From: Clonostachys chloroleuca
Taxonomy: Eukaryota; Ascomycota; Sordariomycetes; Hypocreales; Bionectriaceae
DNA length: 64,000 nucleotides
NCBI GenBank assembly: GCA_037952775.1
Contig: JBANAY010000003.1
Coordinates: forward strand, 29,512,001-29,576,000
Direction of reading: 5' to 3'
The notes under the pieces were generated by a model. That model did no database searches, had not been told where the DNA came from, and saw only the letters and a program-made list of their open reading frames with translations. This document shows positions 34,226 to 44,992 of this stretch, one piece after another (position 1 is the first letter of the stretch; each line of letters opens with the position of its first letter). The translations under genes were made by a program, and so were the position numbers.

Positions 34226-35680
34226 GTTGTCTGAGTGATGAACATCAATTCCGAATTGCTAAGAGGTCAGAACTGCCGATGCTTCCAGTAGGTTGGATAT
34301 CCGGGGCCGGACAGCGACTCTTATAGCAATGCGACTCTGAGGCCAACCACAGATAAGACGATGATGATATGAACAGAGTATCCACCCAAGATTGAGAACG
34401 GTGAAGTTTGACAGTAGGTAATGCAAGTCAGGGCCCCTGCCCCATTTCCCCGCGTTGTCTACAGTTTGTGATTGGCAAGGCCAGGTTGAGAAGAGCGAGT
34501 CAAGGCACAGTTCGCATTGGGAATCATGCTAATTCCAGACGTTCCAACCAATGAGCCCATTCCATGATAGTGGTTACGGAGTACGGAGCTCCTCCTGCCC
34601 AATCAAACGAAGCCAACCATGGCTCAAGTTGATAAGATTGCCCGGATAACAACCACTGTACACCGGACCGGGTGCAATGAGCTATGAAAGTGGACGTGCG
34701 ATATTTAGTAATACCCCTGACCCCCAGTCCCTCCCTCGATAAGGGGTGAGGAACCTGGATCAAGTTTCCCGGTAGTCGCTTGGGAAAGGTAGGACACTAC
34801 GTCGCCACCTCGTAGAAAACTCTATACCGGGTAGCGGTGCATACTTTAGTCTGAGTAATGAACACGGTACCTCTATCAGGAGTAACTTGATTAATGCTAA
34901 ACAAGCCGACCAACTGAATTAAAGGCACTTTACCAACAAGCCAATCCCTGGCCCTGTGACCCGCCAGTCAGTTAAGCGATGATACCTGGGGTCGGGGATA
35001 GCCCGACCCTTGGTAATATTACCTGTGGTCGGACTTTTCTCCGACATGTCCGAGATCGCCTTCACTTATATAAGCGGATTTGCCACTGCTGATTCGTGGA
35101 TGGGGGCGGCCGAGGTGAACTCAGTATATAGCGCGGATGCTATTTTGCCTCCGCGAGTTTAGCCTGGAGAACACTAGTGCCAAGTAGTTTTCAATGGAAG
35201 CCTCTTCTCTGAAGTCATAGAGCGAGATACGGTCCCGGATAACAGACATTTCAGATAGCGTCGCTGTTAGGGCATTGATAGATATTGGCTAGCAGTCATC
35301 AGCTTCTCAACTCTACGAGCAGATACCTCCCGGTCCGGAGACACGTAAAATCATCAAAGAGATGATCATCATTTCCATGTGGGCCTCGAACACACGGTTG
35401 AATGTGACTGATACCACTAGCCGCACTAGAACACTGTCCCACCTCCTTATCTCTTAGCCCATGCCATTCAGTCATACTGAACAGTAGGGCCGGATGTAGT
35501 ACCATAAGGGAAATCACCGTATCCGGGAGGGAGATGGAACATGAGTTTCCAGTGTATAAAAATCCAATTTGGCAGCTGTGAATCTGGAGCGATCCAATTA
35601 GCGGCACGGCAGAACACCACCTAAGCTAACCGACGAAGAACCAGGATCTCCCCCGCATTCTTCTTAACACACCGATAGCC
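34226..35680. promoter_or_regulatory. Divergent promoter region between MFS carrier and HAD dehalogenase
   Basis: No gene is seen. The region has a TATAAA at 35555-35560, 121 bases before the dehalogenase start, and a group of CGG-based inverted repeats at 34990-35054 described separately. Confidence 0.55.
34990..35054. promoter_or_regulatory. Cluster of GTCGG inverted repeats, candidate Zn2Cys6 binding sites
   Basis: GGTCGGG-n5-CCCGACC at 34990-35008 is a perfect 7-bp inverted repeat. GTCGGA-n6-TCCGAC at 35028-35045 is a perfect 6-bp inverted repeat. A direct repeat TCCGA-CATG-TCCGA follows at 35040-35053. Paired CGG/CCG triplets spaced 7 and 8 bases are the form recognised by dimeric Zn2Cys6 proteins. 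Two such regulators lie within 10 kb. A further half-site (GACCGAC) is at 36633-36639 before the oxidoreductase. Confidence 0.5.
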
Positions 35681-36465
35681 ATGTCATCATCTAAGAAGCA
35701 CGTTGTCTTCGACGTCGTCGGCACCTGTATGTCGTATGATGTTATCTTCGACGCCATTGACACCCGGTTAGGTGACCGACTTCGTGCTGAGTGTATCAAG
35801 CCAAAGCTACTTGGTTATACATGGTTCGAGGCTGCCGAGAGAGAATACACCTACCTCAGCATCTCGGGGCGATACACTCGGTTCTACGATGTGTTTAAAG
35901 GGCTGTTCTACCGCATGCTGTGGATGGCAGGCATAGAGGAGCCTCGGGAGTTCGCTACCGATGACGATCTTGCATACATTCTAGACCAGTTCATGCAGCT
36001 GCAGGCTCGCCCCGGGGTGGCAGAATGCTTCCAAATCCTCCGAGATGCTGGCTTCACCTGCTGGGCGTTCACCGCCGGCGACACCAGCAGGGTGAGGGGG
36101 TATTTCACGCGCAACGGCATCGACATGCCGCTTGAAAACTTCATCTCGTGCGACTCTCTATCTATCGGGAAGCCAGCCCCAGAGTCGTATCACCCCCTGT
36201 TGAAGCAATTTGAAAACGAAGAAGCCTGGTTCGCTGCTGCACACATGTGGGATGTCTCAGCCGCCAAGGCTGCAGGGTTAGTACCAATAAGACGACACGC
36301 TATTTTGTTGACTGATGCTGATTACCGCGTTCTAGGTTTAAGGGGGCATACTGTACGGTCTGGGAAAAGGAGCCCTGCACAGAGTTATTTGGTACCATGG
36401 ATATCATGGAAGACTCGTTCCCAGAGATGGCGCGGAAGATTGTAGCTGCCACTAAAACTAGCTAA
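35681..36465 (+). CDS. Haloacid dehalogenase-type hydrolase (2-haloacid dehalogenase-like)
   Basis: Two exons, 35681-36276 and 36336-36465, give 241 residues. The HAD nucleophile Asp11 is in FDVVGT (motif I, DxxGT), a Thr/Ser motif II lies in CWAFTAGDTSRV, a motif III Lys in SIGKPAPESY, and the acidic motif IV in MWDVSAAKAAGFKGAYC, completed exactly across the intron. This matches the fungal type II haloacid-dehalogenase-like family, cytosolic. Real substrates of the fungal members are mostly unknown; dehalogenation should not be assumed. Phe/Trp-rich segments (LFYRMLWMAGI) form the cap. A TATAAA lies 121 bases upstream. It is followed 400 bases later by an FAD oxidoreductase on the same strand, hinting at a shared catabolic route. 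Confidence 0.85.
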
Positions 36466-36868
36466 GAGAGATGTTACCATGTAATAAGTGAAGGGTTCAG
36501 GATAAGACCCATAAACTGTTTTCCCTTAAGACCCTCACCGATATTGAAAGTGACCCGGACCGGCCCCGGATCTCGAGCAATCGGTCAGCTGCATATCCCT
36601 TTGATTTCGGCCTAGTCCTATCCAAAATCCTAGACCGACACGGGGACGGTGCCAACATGCGGGGCCGGAAGCTTGGCTCGCTCGTCAGGATGGAGCAGGC
36701 CCCCTATTTGCCTTCGTTGGTCCAAATAAATGAGCCTAAAAACACTGACACTTGGCCTATTGACCTTTCTTCTTTCGGCCCAGTCCACCCAGTGAAGCTG
36801 TCAAGAGTTACTCTGTCTCGGATCTCTTCTTTCACTAACACACATACCTCTCTAAACCCCCTTTAGCA
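36466..36868. promoter_or_regulatory. Promoter region of the FAD oxidoreductase at 36869
   Basis: Contains CCGGACCGGCCCCGG near 36555-36569 and a GACCGAC at 36633-36639, echoing the GTCGG repeats before the dehalogenase. No gene is seen. Confidence 0.4.
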
Positions 36869-38396
36869 ATGCCTGCAGACAGCCAACAAGGCCACCACCC
36901 CGTGGCAAATCCCGTGGCGTCTTTCTGGGCGACAGAGCCCTTCGCATTGCAAGATCACCAAAGCTCCACTGATCTTCCACCTAGATGCGATACCCTGATC
37001 GTCGGAGCCGGCCTGGCAGGTGTCGGAACTGCCTATCACATTGTCCAGGCGGGCTCTGATCCAGCTTCAATAGTAATGCTCGAAGCGCGGCAGGTGGCTT
37101 CCGGGGCAACCGGACGCAACGGAGGCCACGTCAAGCCTGATACCTACTTCAACGTGCCCAAGTTCTCCAAGTTGCACGGCCCCAAAGTCGCCGCTGAGCT
37201 GGCCGCTTTTGAGGCGTCTCATGTCCTTGCGGTAAAACAGCTCGTCGAGGCTGAGGGTCTCGACTGCGACTTCCACCTCACTAGAGCAGTAGATGTTTAC
37301 CTCGACCCTGCTCATGCAAAAGAGACTGAAGCAGCCTATCGGGAATTGGTCAAGGAAGGAATTGTTAATTTGCGTGATGTCGCCTTCATTCCCAAGCAGG
37401 ATGCAGAGAGAGTGAGTGCAACTCTCATTTCTCGAAGGGTTATATCCGCAGCTGTTAATCAATTAGTTAGGTTTCTGGTGTCAAGGGTGCCCAGTGCTGT
37501 TTCTCATTTACTGCAGCTCATCTATGGCCGGCGAAATTGGTCCACGGACTGTTAGAAAAACTTGTCAACAAGGGCCTCCAACTCTATACAACCACTCCCG
37601 TCAGATCCGTATCACCCTCTCGAGATTCGGATGGCATGTGGGCGGTTCAAACATCTCGCGGCACCATCCGGGCAAAGAGAGTTGTCTATGCGACTAATGG
37701 CTACACAGGCTCTGTTTTGCCGGAGTACACAAACAAGATTGTTCCCGTCCGCGGCATCGCTTGTCACATAGATAGCCCAAAGGGTTCCAATACGCCTCAC
37801 CTCGTCAACACGTACGGCATCCGTTTTGACAGCCGGAACAACGATTACCTTATTCCTCGCGCCGACGGAAGCATTGTTGTGGGAGGGGCGAGGCAAAGAT
37901 TCTGGCACAACCGTGATAGGTGGTTTGGCAATAACAGAGATGATGAGCTTGTCGATGAAGCCGTCTCGTATTTCGACGGGTATATGCAACAGCATTTTCG
38001 AGGGTGGGAAGACAGCGGAGCAAAGGTCAAGGAAATCTGGACTGGAAGTAAGTGGAATCATCGACTCCCAAGCCTACAGCGGAAGTGAGAGTATCTTGCA
38101 GCATATTAACGGACTTCTTAGTCATGGGTTACAGCTCAGACTTTGTGCCGCACATTGGCGAGGTTCCAGACAAGCCTGGCCAGTTTATCATCGCTGCTTT
38201 TTCGGGACACGGCATGCCTGAGATTTTATTGTCAAGCAAAGGCCTTGCATCCATGGTCAGGGACGGCACGGCTTTTGAACAAACTGGCCTTCCACGGATA
38301 TTCAAAACTACTAAAGCTAGAGTTGAGGCTCAAGGCAGTCCACTAGAAGACTCGTTCAGGGAGCTTTGGGAAAAGCCACCTAGTCCGAAGCTATGA
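36869..38396 (+). CDS. FAD-dependent oxidoreductase, DAO family
   Basis: Three exons, 36869-37411, 37471-38047 and 38122-38396, give 464 residues. The FAD-binding Rossmann motif is LIVGAGLAGVGTAYHI (GxGxxG at residues 46-51), followed by the acidic ribose-binding end in VMLEARQVASGATGRNGGHVKPDT, the covalent-flavin-like GATGRNGGH signature of this fungal group. Later motifs are KRVVYATNGYTGSVLP, PVRGIACHI, and the C-terminal GIMGYSSDFVPHIGEVPDKPGQFIIAAFSGHGM. It probably oxidises a secondary amine or amino acid such as sarcosine or a related compound, producing H2O2; the substrate is unknown. There is no signal peptide. A paralogue lies at 54433-55978. Confidence 0.88.
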
Positions 38397-38813
38397 GGAT
38401 AAAGGTACTTCCTAATGAGGGGGTAATTCCATGGTTATGTTATCAACAAACGGGAGCATTAGGTATCTAGTCATGGAATACTTCTGTATAAATGCTCGGC
38501 ACCCTGCACTTCCAATTCCATTCTTCAATTCCAAAAACCTATATATAAACAAACCGGGTATAGCAATGATATACTAATACTTATTTATGATACCTAAGCC
38601 TCTACCGGCTCCACTTCAGCCTCAGGATCTCGACCGCCGTGCCCTCTGCGTTTTGAACTGACATAAAGGTCCCAGCCGGCGATAACCTGCATGTAGCGTG
38701 GGCAGAAGTGTCACTGTGTCTGACACGATATCTGCTTGAATCCAACCTCTGGCCTCTTATCCCCGATCAGGGTCAACCAAAACCACCGACAGGTAACGTA
38801 ACGAAACGGTAAT
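38397..38813. other. Intergenic, convergent 3' ends
   Basis: This lies between the oxidoreductase and the divergent actin. No feature is recognised. Confidence 0.5.
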
Positions 38814-40244
38814 TCAGACGCATTTCCTATGTACGATGACTGAACCTGTTTCCTCATATTCTTGGGCTGAGATGCACATATATTTGAACGTGGACAGTGA
38901 TGCAACCACCGATCCCCCAACCCAAGCTGATTTCGACGGGTCTGGGGAAGAGATAACATTGATTAACGCCGAAGGTGGATTTATGCTGACCATTTCAGAC
39001 CGCAACCGTTCCACGAAACCCGGATACTTTGTCGAGCCACCAGCCTTGGGAAGAGATCAGAGTAGTGCCCTCGAGTTAGATGTACGCAGTGAAAAATCAG
39101 CTTACAGGAACAATATTCTGGTAAAGCAAATGCTGAATCTCAGCATCACACTTGCCAATTGACTTTTGCAAAGCGTAATGAGCACCTCCGGCCTCGAAAC
39201 CGATCATGCTGAGGTTGAAAAGAGCTTCTGGTACCATAAATCGCTCTTTATCCACATGAACGGTCTTCCCGTCTGGTAGCTCAAAGGGTGTTTCGACTGA
39301 CATACCAGGGGCTGAGAGGCGGAGAAGCTCCCTGCCATAGTTTTGAGCCACATAGCAAACCCCCGTCTTGCATTTTGAACCGTCTGCGATCTCGGCGTTG
39401 GTAGAAATCGCATATCCACGCTCACCGATGAGTCTGTTGAAGAAATCTGTCAAATCACATCCCCCTATATCGAGTTTAGACACGGCATGCCGGAGGGCGA
39501 AACCCTCATATACGGGTACGGCAAAGCTTTGGCCATAACCACAACTGAATACAGCTCCAGAGGCCCGGCCAGATGCGTAGAGAGCCAACACACTCTGTTT
39601 TGCGAGGTAGAACGCAGGAGCCTCGAGGGACTCGAAGACGATCTGTGCTGTTTTCTCCCTTCCATGTTTCGGATTGCCCATCTCTTCGGTCATGAGGATG
39701 GGATGCTCCTTTGGGTCAGCGTGGACGTGTCCCTCAAAGACATCTTTCCAGAGCAACTCCATGTCATCAAAACGGGTGATGTAGCCATTTTCAACGGGCC
39801 GTCGCGGTCGCGAGATGCCACGCACTTTCCAAGCCTCTTCACCGATCCAATGCTGCTTCCCTAGTCCAACTAATGCGCTAACACTGTCAGATAATTAGCG
39901 CTGCTTTGTGAGTAGCTGGATCGACTGCGTGCAGAAACGAGGGAAGAAGCATTACGATCTGCCATAACGAGCTACGTAAGTAGCTGAGCGGCAACATTAG
40001 CAAATACATGCTGCGACACAAACTGGGGTATAACGAGGGAGGGAAGTAGAGCGCACAGAAGATAGAGCTAGGAGCCTCAGCATCACTAGGGCCGACTTTG
40101 CAGGTGTACGATCTGAAGGTGAGCATTCTGTCTTAGCCTCTTATAGCGAAATTTTGGGGAACATGGCTATGATGAGGAACCGCATCAAGGAACGTACCCG
40201 TTATCAATGACGATGGTTGAGCCTTTTTTGCGACCGTCAGTGGG
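38814..40244 (-). CDS. Highly divergent actin paralogue, start codon unresolved
   Basis: Minus-strand exons together trace almost a whole actin. Exon at 40244-40198 encodes KKGSTIVIDNG, spliced (GTACGT...TTCAG) to SYTCKVGPSDAEAPSSIF at 40112. The next reads LGKQHWIGEEAWKVRG then PVENGYITRFDDMELLW, HPILMTEEMGNP, SLYASG-like ALYASGRASG, ELPDGKTVHVDKERF; it ends at about 39105 and splices to AGGSTKYPGFVERLRSEM and WVGGSVVASLSTF, ending VHRKCV at 38814. The intron after IDNG matches the place I recall in fungal actin genes. Changes: the first phosphate loop has SYT for SGM, the second reads SCGYGQS where actins have DSGDGVT, and the DNase-I loop appears missing. The exact splice near 40060-39868 and the start are uncertain; an obvious 7-base ATG exon at 40294-40300 would be one base out of frame. 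Polymerising or ATPase function is doubtful. Confidence 0.75.
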
Positions 40245-40780
40245 CTAGACTCCCTGATATCACATGGCGGGTTGTGTTTGTGCATCTACGTACCTGTCAT
40301 TATCGCGCATTTGAGCCCTGTCATTTTACACAGCAGGTGAAGTGAAATGTAAGGGGAGATGTTGTAGGTACGTGATCTACCTTCACTGATATTTAAGCAG
40401 GTGAGTAAGCTGACGTGAATCCTAATGCTGGAGCCTAACCATCACACGGATCTCCTATTAGAGCGTAGTAGAATACTTTGGCGTGAGAGGCATATTCCTC
40501 TCATTTTGAAGATGGAGGCTGGTGTGCTTCGCAATGCGGGTTCATCTTCAAATCAATTAAAAAATTCTAAGCTTGATTTGTATCTTCGATACACCCAGAA
40601 TGGCCAAGATATGCACTAATATACCATCCATACAGTGTACTGCTGATGCTTGACACTAGCACAAATAAGTAGATTTCGTAAAGACCAACCAATAAGGTAG
40701 GTTTGTAACAAGAGGCCACTAAACGAGTGGGAGTTCAGTAGATAGTAATGAAAATACCTTTGTGCATAGTAGAGACATCT
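40245..40780. other. Upstream of divergent actin
   Basis: It presumably holds the missing actin first exon and promoter. An ATG followed by a GTACGT donor lies at 40294-40300. Nothing else is recognised. Confidence 0.35.
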
Positions 40781-42753
40781 TCAAACTGTGGTCGAGGCAT
40801 TGGAGTCCTTGGCCTTTGGAAAGAGCTTTTCTTTAGGCAAAAACAGCGCTGCAACGATCACAGCAACACCCGATATGATGCTCAGAATATAAATTTTGCT
40901 GATAACATCCGTGATAGCATTGATAGCCTCTTTCTGCAGGGATGCACCCAATGAGTCGAACAGCTGGCTTGAGGTTCCGGCAGCCGCCTTTCGAATCTCC
41001 TTTTCGCTGAACCCCATGCCACCCAGAACCTTGGCAAGATTTCTGAAGGAGAGTTCTTGCATCATTTGACCTCCAATAAGCAAGCTCACAAGCTGCCACC
41101 CAAGCTGGGAGAGGTTCTGCATCGAGCTGACTCGCTGAACGTCAAGTCCAGACCCTGTTTGCTGGAACATCTTGATGCTTGCGATCGAGAAACCTAGGTT
41201 GAACACAAAGCCAGTGCCAGCGCCGAGAAGGATGCTGTATCCATAGACATATTGTGGGAGGGTGTCGGCGTTTACAGTGTACATTGCAACACTGCCAGCT
41301 GTCATGAGAACGCCGCCTACCAAATATATAGCGCAGCTGGTGGAGTTTCGAGTTAGCTATAAGGTACTAAGATTCCAGAGGAAGGCTCACTAATAATTAA
41401 TTCTAGGCAGTAGAGAACCTGACAACATTGTGCCCGAGGCTAGAAAGGCAATGAAAGGTAGCAGGCGGACAGCAGCTTGCATTGTCGAATCCCCCTAGCA
41501 AATGCAAAGTAGAGGGGAAGATAGAACAACGGGACATAGATGTTTGTAGCCGAAACAGCCGTCATGACATAAAGAACTAGCTGCGTAGGGTTAAGTAGAA
41601 CATGTTTTGGGGGCACCATCCGGTTTTTTATGGTAGTGAAGAGTAGAAAGTATTGTTGGACCAAGGTCAAGATGAGCAGCATCCCTGTCACAACAAAGAG
41701 TGCAATGGTGCGCTTATCATTCCAGGGCCAAGTAGGACCTGCAAAAGTTAAAACCATGGTAAAAGATACCATGGCCCCTGTGGCCAAGATGAAGCCTGCC
41801 CAATCGAGGGAGAGGAGCTTTGTCAATGTTGAACGCTGGTGGTCGCCGCCTGGCTTGACTTTTGGGAGCCAGAAGATGTACGCCGGAGCACAAATCGCTG
41901 CGATAACACTGACTCAAAGCATTAGCCAAAGGAAATCCTCCAATATGGGTTACAACTCACAGATTGATGTAGAAAGCCCATCTCCAAGTGGCTGACGAGG
42001 TGGCGAAGGCTCCTCCTACGACGGGACCAAGGACAGCACCAATTCCCCATGCTACGCCCATGCCGGAAATGTATCGTCCGCGCTCCGTATCAGTTGTGAT
42101 CAGAGAGAAGTAATTCAGGATTCTTTCACAGATTCATCAGTAACGAACAAGGGCTGAAAAAGAGAAGAGAGAGTTATCTTACCCAAGAAAGATGCCATTG
42201 CCGCCCATGCCAGCAAACACTCGCCCGACAATGAGAACATCCATAGTAGGGGCTGCTCCACAAAGCGCTGATGCTGCTTCGAAGAGGATAATACTGCCAA
42301 TGAACATGTACTTGAGATCAAAAATGGCATACAGCGCAGCCCTGGGGATAATACCATGTTAGAGGCCTTTTGGTTCGGAAAATCTGTGAAGCAAAGGTTG
42401 ACTTACCCAGGCAGAATCGAACAAAATGAACCTAGGGGGAACCCAGTACCAGCCCAAGTAAGGCTCTCAAATTCATCATACTGGTCAATCAATGCGGGCT
42501 GAAGATCCGCCACAATAGTACTGTCGAGGCCATAGATGAGGGCACCAATATACAGAGAGGCGGCAGTGGCAGCCCATTTCCACCCATGTATAGTCCTCTC
42601 TCTCGTAGCACCGTCGGGTGAAACTTCATTCATGCCGTCTCCGGATAGAGACGAAGAGTCGATAGGGCTTCTTGACGTGGCATCGATTTTTCCAGGATAG
42701 TCATCATGAAAGGCTGCCTGTGAGCTTTTCGGTGGTTCTAATGAAGGCTCCAT
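40781..42753 (-). CDS. MFS drug:H+ antiporter, 14-span DHA2 family
   Basis: About 560 residues in five or more exons (42753-42407; about 42342-42182; 42118-41960; 41915 to about 41490; 41390 to 40781). Helix 1 starts KWAATAASLYIGALIYGLDSTIVADLQPALIDQY, the DHA2-type LD(S/T)TIV motif, then FPLGSFCSILPGAALYAIFDLKYMF, the RVFAGMGGNGIFLG element, GRYISGMGVAWGIGAVLGPVVGG (antiporter motif C) and LSVIAAICAPAYIFWLP. DHA2 carriers export toxic small molecules and are common beside secondary-metabolite or detoxification genes. Its neighbours (Zn2Cys6 factor, ACS carriers, P450, oxidoreductases) fit such a role. The exported compound is unknown. Confidence 0.86.
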
Positions 42754-43192
42754 GATGAGATACGGCTAATTGATGAATGTTAGGATCTGATCGTTTAAGT
42801 GAAAGCTTGTGAGACGAACGATACTTGAGCGGAGAAGCCATCGGGCATCTCAACCCCTTACTTATGGAACTCCTTCACATGTTGGAATTAGGATATCCAC
42901 CCGATCAATTACTGTTGAGTGTTACTAAAGCACCATTTTGAATAGCGGGTGATTTTGGCCGCATCGATTCTGCATGGCGGAACAATTTGTTGCTGACAAA
43001 TTTCTGGCGGCCAATTTGGCCGCATCAATTTGCTCCTCCTAGTTATCCACTCAAAATTTCCCTCTTCATCTTCTGGGCATGTCAGTTCATCTGATAACTA
43101 GGCAAGTCTGGCACCTCCGGGCCTTCATTCACCGTCACTCTCTCTCTCTCTCTCAGTAGTTCGTTCAAGTGATATTGTGTTCATCCTCGACT
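42754..43192. promoter_or_regulatory. Divergent promoter between DHA2 exporter and transcription factor
   Basis: A 440-base shared region. It contains a near-duplicate phrase (TTTTGGCCGCATCGATT at about 42951 and CAATTTGGCCGCATCAATT at about 43012) and a CT microsatellite at 43138-43154, just before the factor start. The repeated TTGGCCGCATC could be a regulatory half-site for both genes. Confidence 0.45.
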
Positions 43193-44888
43193 ATGGACTT
43201 GTCGCCTGAATTGTCCCTCGACAAGGCTTCACTCGGCGCCTTGCATCTTTGCGCCATTTGCCAGAAGCCGTTCTTAAACGAATCTTCCTACAACAGACAT
43301 GTTTTGTATTGTCGCCGAGCCAGGTCCAGGCCGCGAGCGCGTCTGAGATCGTGCCAGGCTTGCATCAAGTCGAAAAGAAAATGCAGCGGGCAGCTTCCAT
43401 GCCAGCGATGCACAAACAAAGGGGCCGAATGTCTCTACACAACATCAACGCCAGGAAATATGACCATAGAAGCAGCAGGTACTTTCGGCGAAACCGGTGA
43501 CAAGATGGCAGAGAGTACGGATCATGTGACCCAGGCGATCAACGCTCAGGCCGTGAACAGCAAAGGCCAACTCTTCACTCCGCGCGGGGACGAAGATGCC
43601 ATTGACTGGGATTATCTTAATTTTGAGACCAGTGAGATGCCTTTACTAGGTTCCTCATTGGTAGACTCCTCTTTGGCCTACTCCCAGTATGAGTCGCCCG
43701 AGTCCATGATGCTTAACGAGCTGCCTCCTCCCGGGAGCAATACTGGAATCATTAGTACTTGTCCCTCTACTGCGGCTTCCTCAAAAGGGCTTTTATTGTC
43801 TGAACAAGCGTCCCGCGGCAAAGACGAATGCGCGATTACGGGTTCACGACAATCTTATTCTCAGCTTCTCTGTTGTATTTCAATGAAGGATCCCATCTCA
43901 AATTTCACTGCCAACATAGTCATGCAAACGCTTTGCGCTTTTCCTCAAATGATGCTCCGCCGGGAAACATTCCCTCCATTCATACACGGGCACTGGCATG
44001 GCACTGAATCTGATTCGGCGGGTTCTCTACCTAAGCCACTGGTAAGCTGTATGGGACTGGCTCAAGTATTTGCCTCACATAATGTTGACACTCGGCCCTT
44101 CCTCTGGGAAAAGATCAGAGAGGAGCAACGGTCTTCAGCTGACAAGGTTTGGTAACAATCATGAAGTGGAAACGAGATGAGTGAACCTACTAAGTCTCAC
44201 TTTATAGGCATACCGACGGCAATTTTCGAAGCATGATCATCTCGCAGCCATTCAAACCCTTCTTATCTATATCATGATGCGCGTTATGGATTGTTCAAAG
44301 ACGGATCTTGACCTCAACCTAGAATTATTGATAACCTATCAGGTGCAGATAGTTTCCCAACTCGCCTCCTCTATACTTTATTAACAAATCAAAGGGTCTC
44401 TGCGATAATTTTAAAGATGTGTGTAAAGAGCCATTTTACCAGCACGAGCGGGCCTGTCTTAGTTCCAGCTGGGAAGACTGGGTATTTGCTGAATCTAGAA
44501 GAAGGTAGGACCTAAATCTGAATATCTCCTCTCCTATTTGTTCTTTTCAACTCATTAACTCATAAAATGCAGAACAGCTGTCGTTTGGCTATTGATGACA
44601 CAGATTATTCACATCAAAATAGGGGTGCCATGTGATTCATTTCCAAGCTTTAGAGATGTCCCGTTGTCCTCACCGAAATCGCTCTGGGAGGCGAGGACGC
44701 GCTCGCAGTGGGAGAAAGAGTATAAATTTTTCAAAGATTCGCCGGTGAGAGGCCTGGACGTGTTTGGGGATCTTTACGATGCTTGCAAGCACAAGAATAT
44801 TCGCGAAAACCAACTGAAGCTCAATTCTTGGAACTCCACTGTCGACAACCTAGGCAGTCTACTGAATCTTGGTGCTGAAATTATATAG
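43193..44888 (+). CDS. Transcription factor with C2HC zinc finger fused to a Zn2Cys6 cluster
   Basis: A factor of roughly 500 residues in four exons (43193-44148; from 44210; further short exons; last to 44888). Cys20, Cys23, His36 and Cys40 in LCAICQKPFLNE...NRHVLYC form a C2HC finger, directly followed by a Zn2Cys6 cluster: Cys54, 57, 64, 70, 73 and 80 (CQACIKSKRKCSGQLPCQRC). This tandem finger arrangement is a known fungal regulator type. Downstream parts include MQTLCAFPQMMLRRETFPPF, a helix typical of its middle domain, then RRQFSKHDHLAAIQTLLIYIMMRVMD and the C-terminal SLWEARTRSQWEKEYKFF. It is probably a nuclear activator or repressor of nearby transport genes. It starts 440 bases from the DHA2 exporter, facing away, as pathway-specific regulators often do. 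Confidence 0.83.
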
Positions 44889-44992
44889 AAATTGAAAGCT
44901 GCCTGAACTGTCACTGGGTCAGCACTTGTTACAGCATCTATCCCGCTTTTGACTCCTGCCTCTACCCTCACTGTGTCATGATTCAGGAGACC

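Noticed and set aside
40294..40300. Seven-base ATGACAG first exon for the actin paralogue
   Set aside because: Donor and acceptor look good and a tiny first exon is usual for fungal actins, but joining it gives a frame one base off and an immediate stop, so I left the start open.
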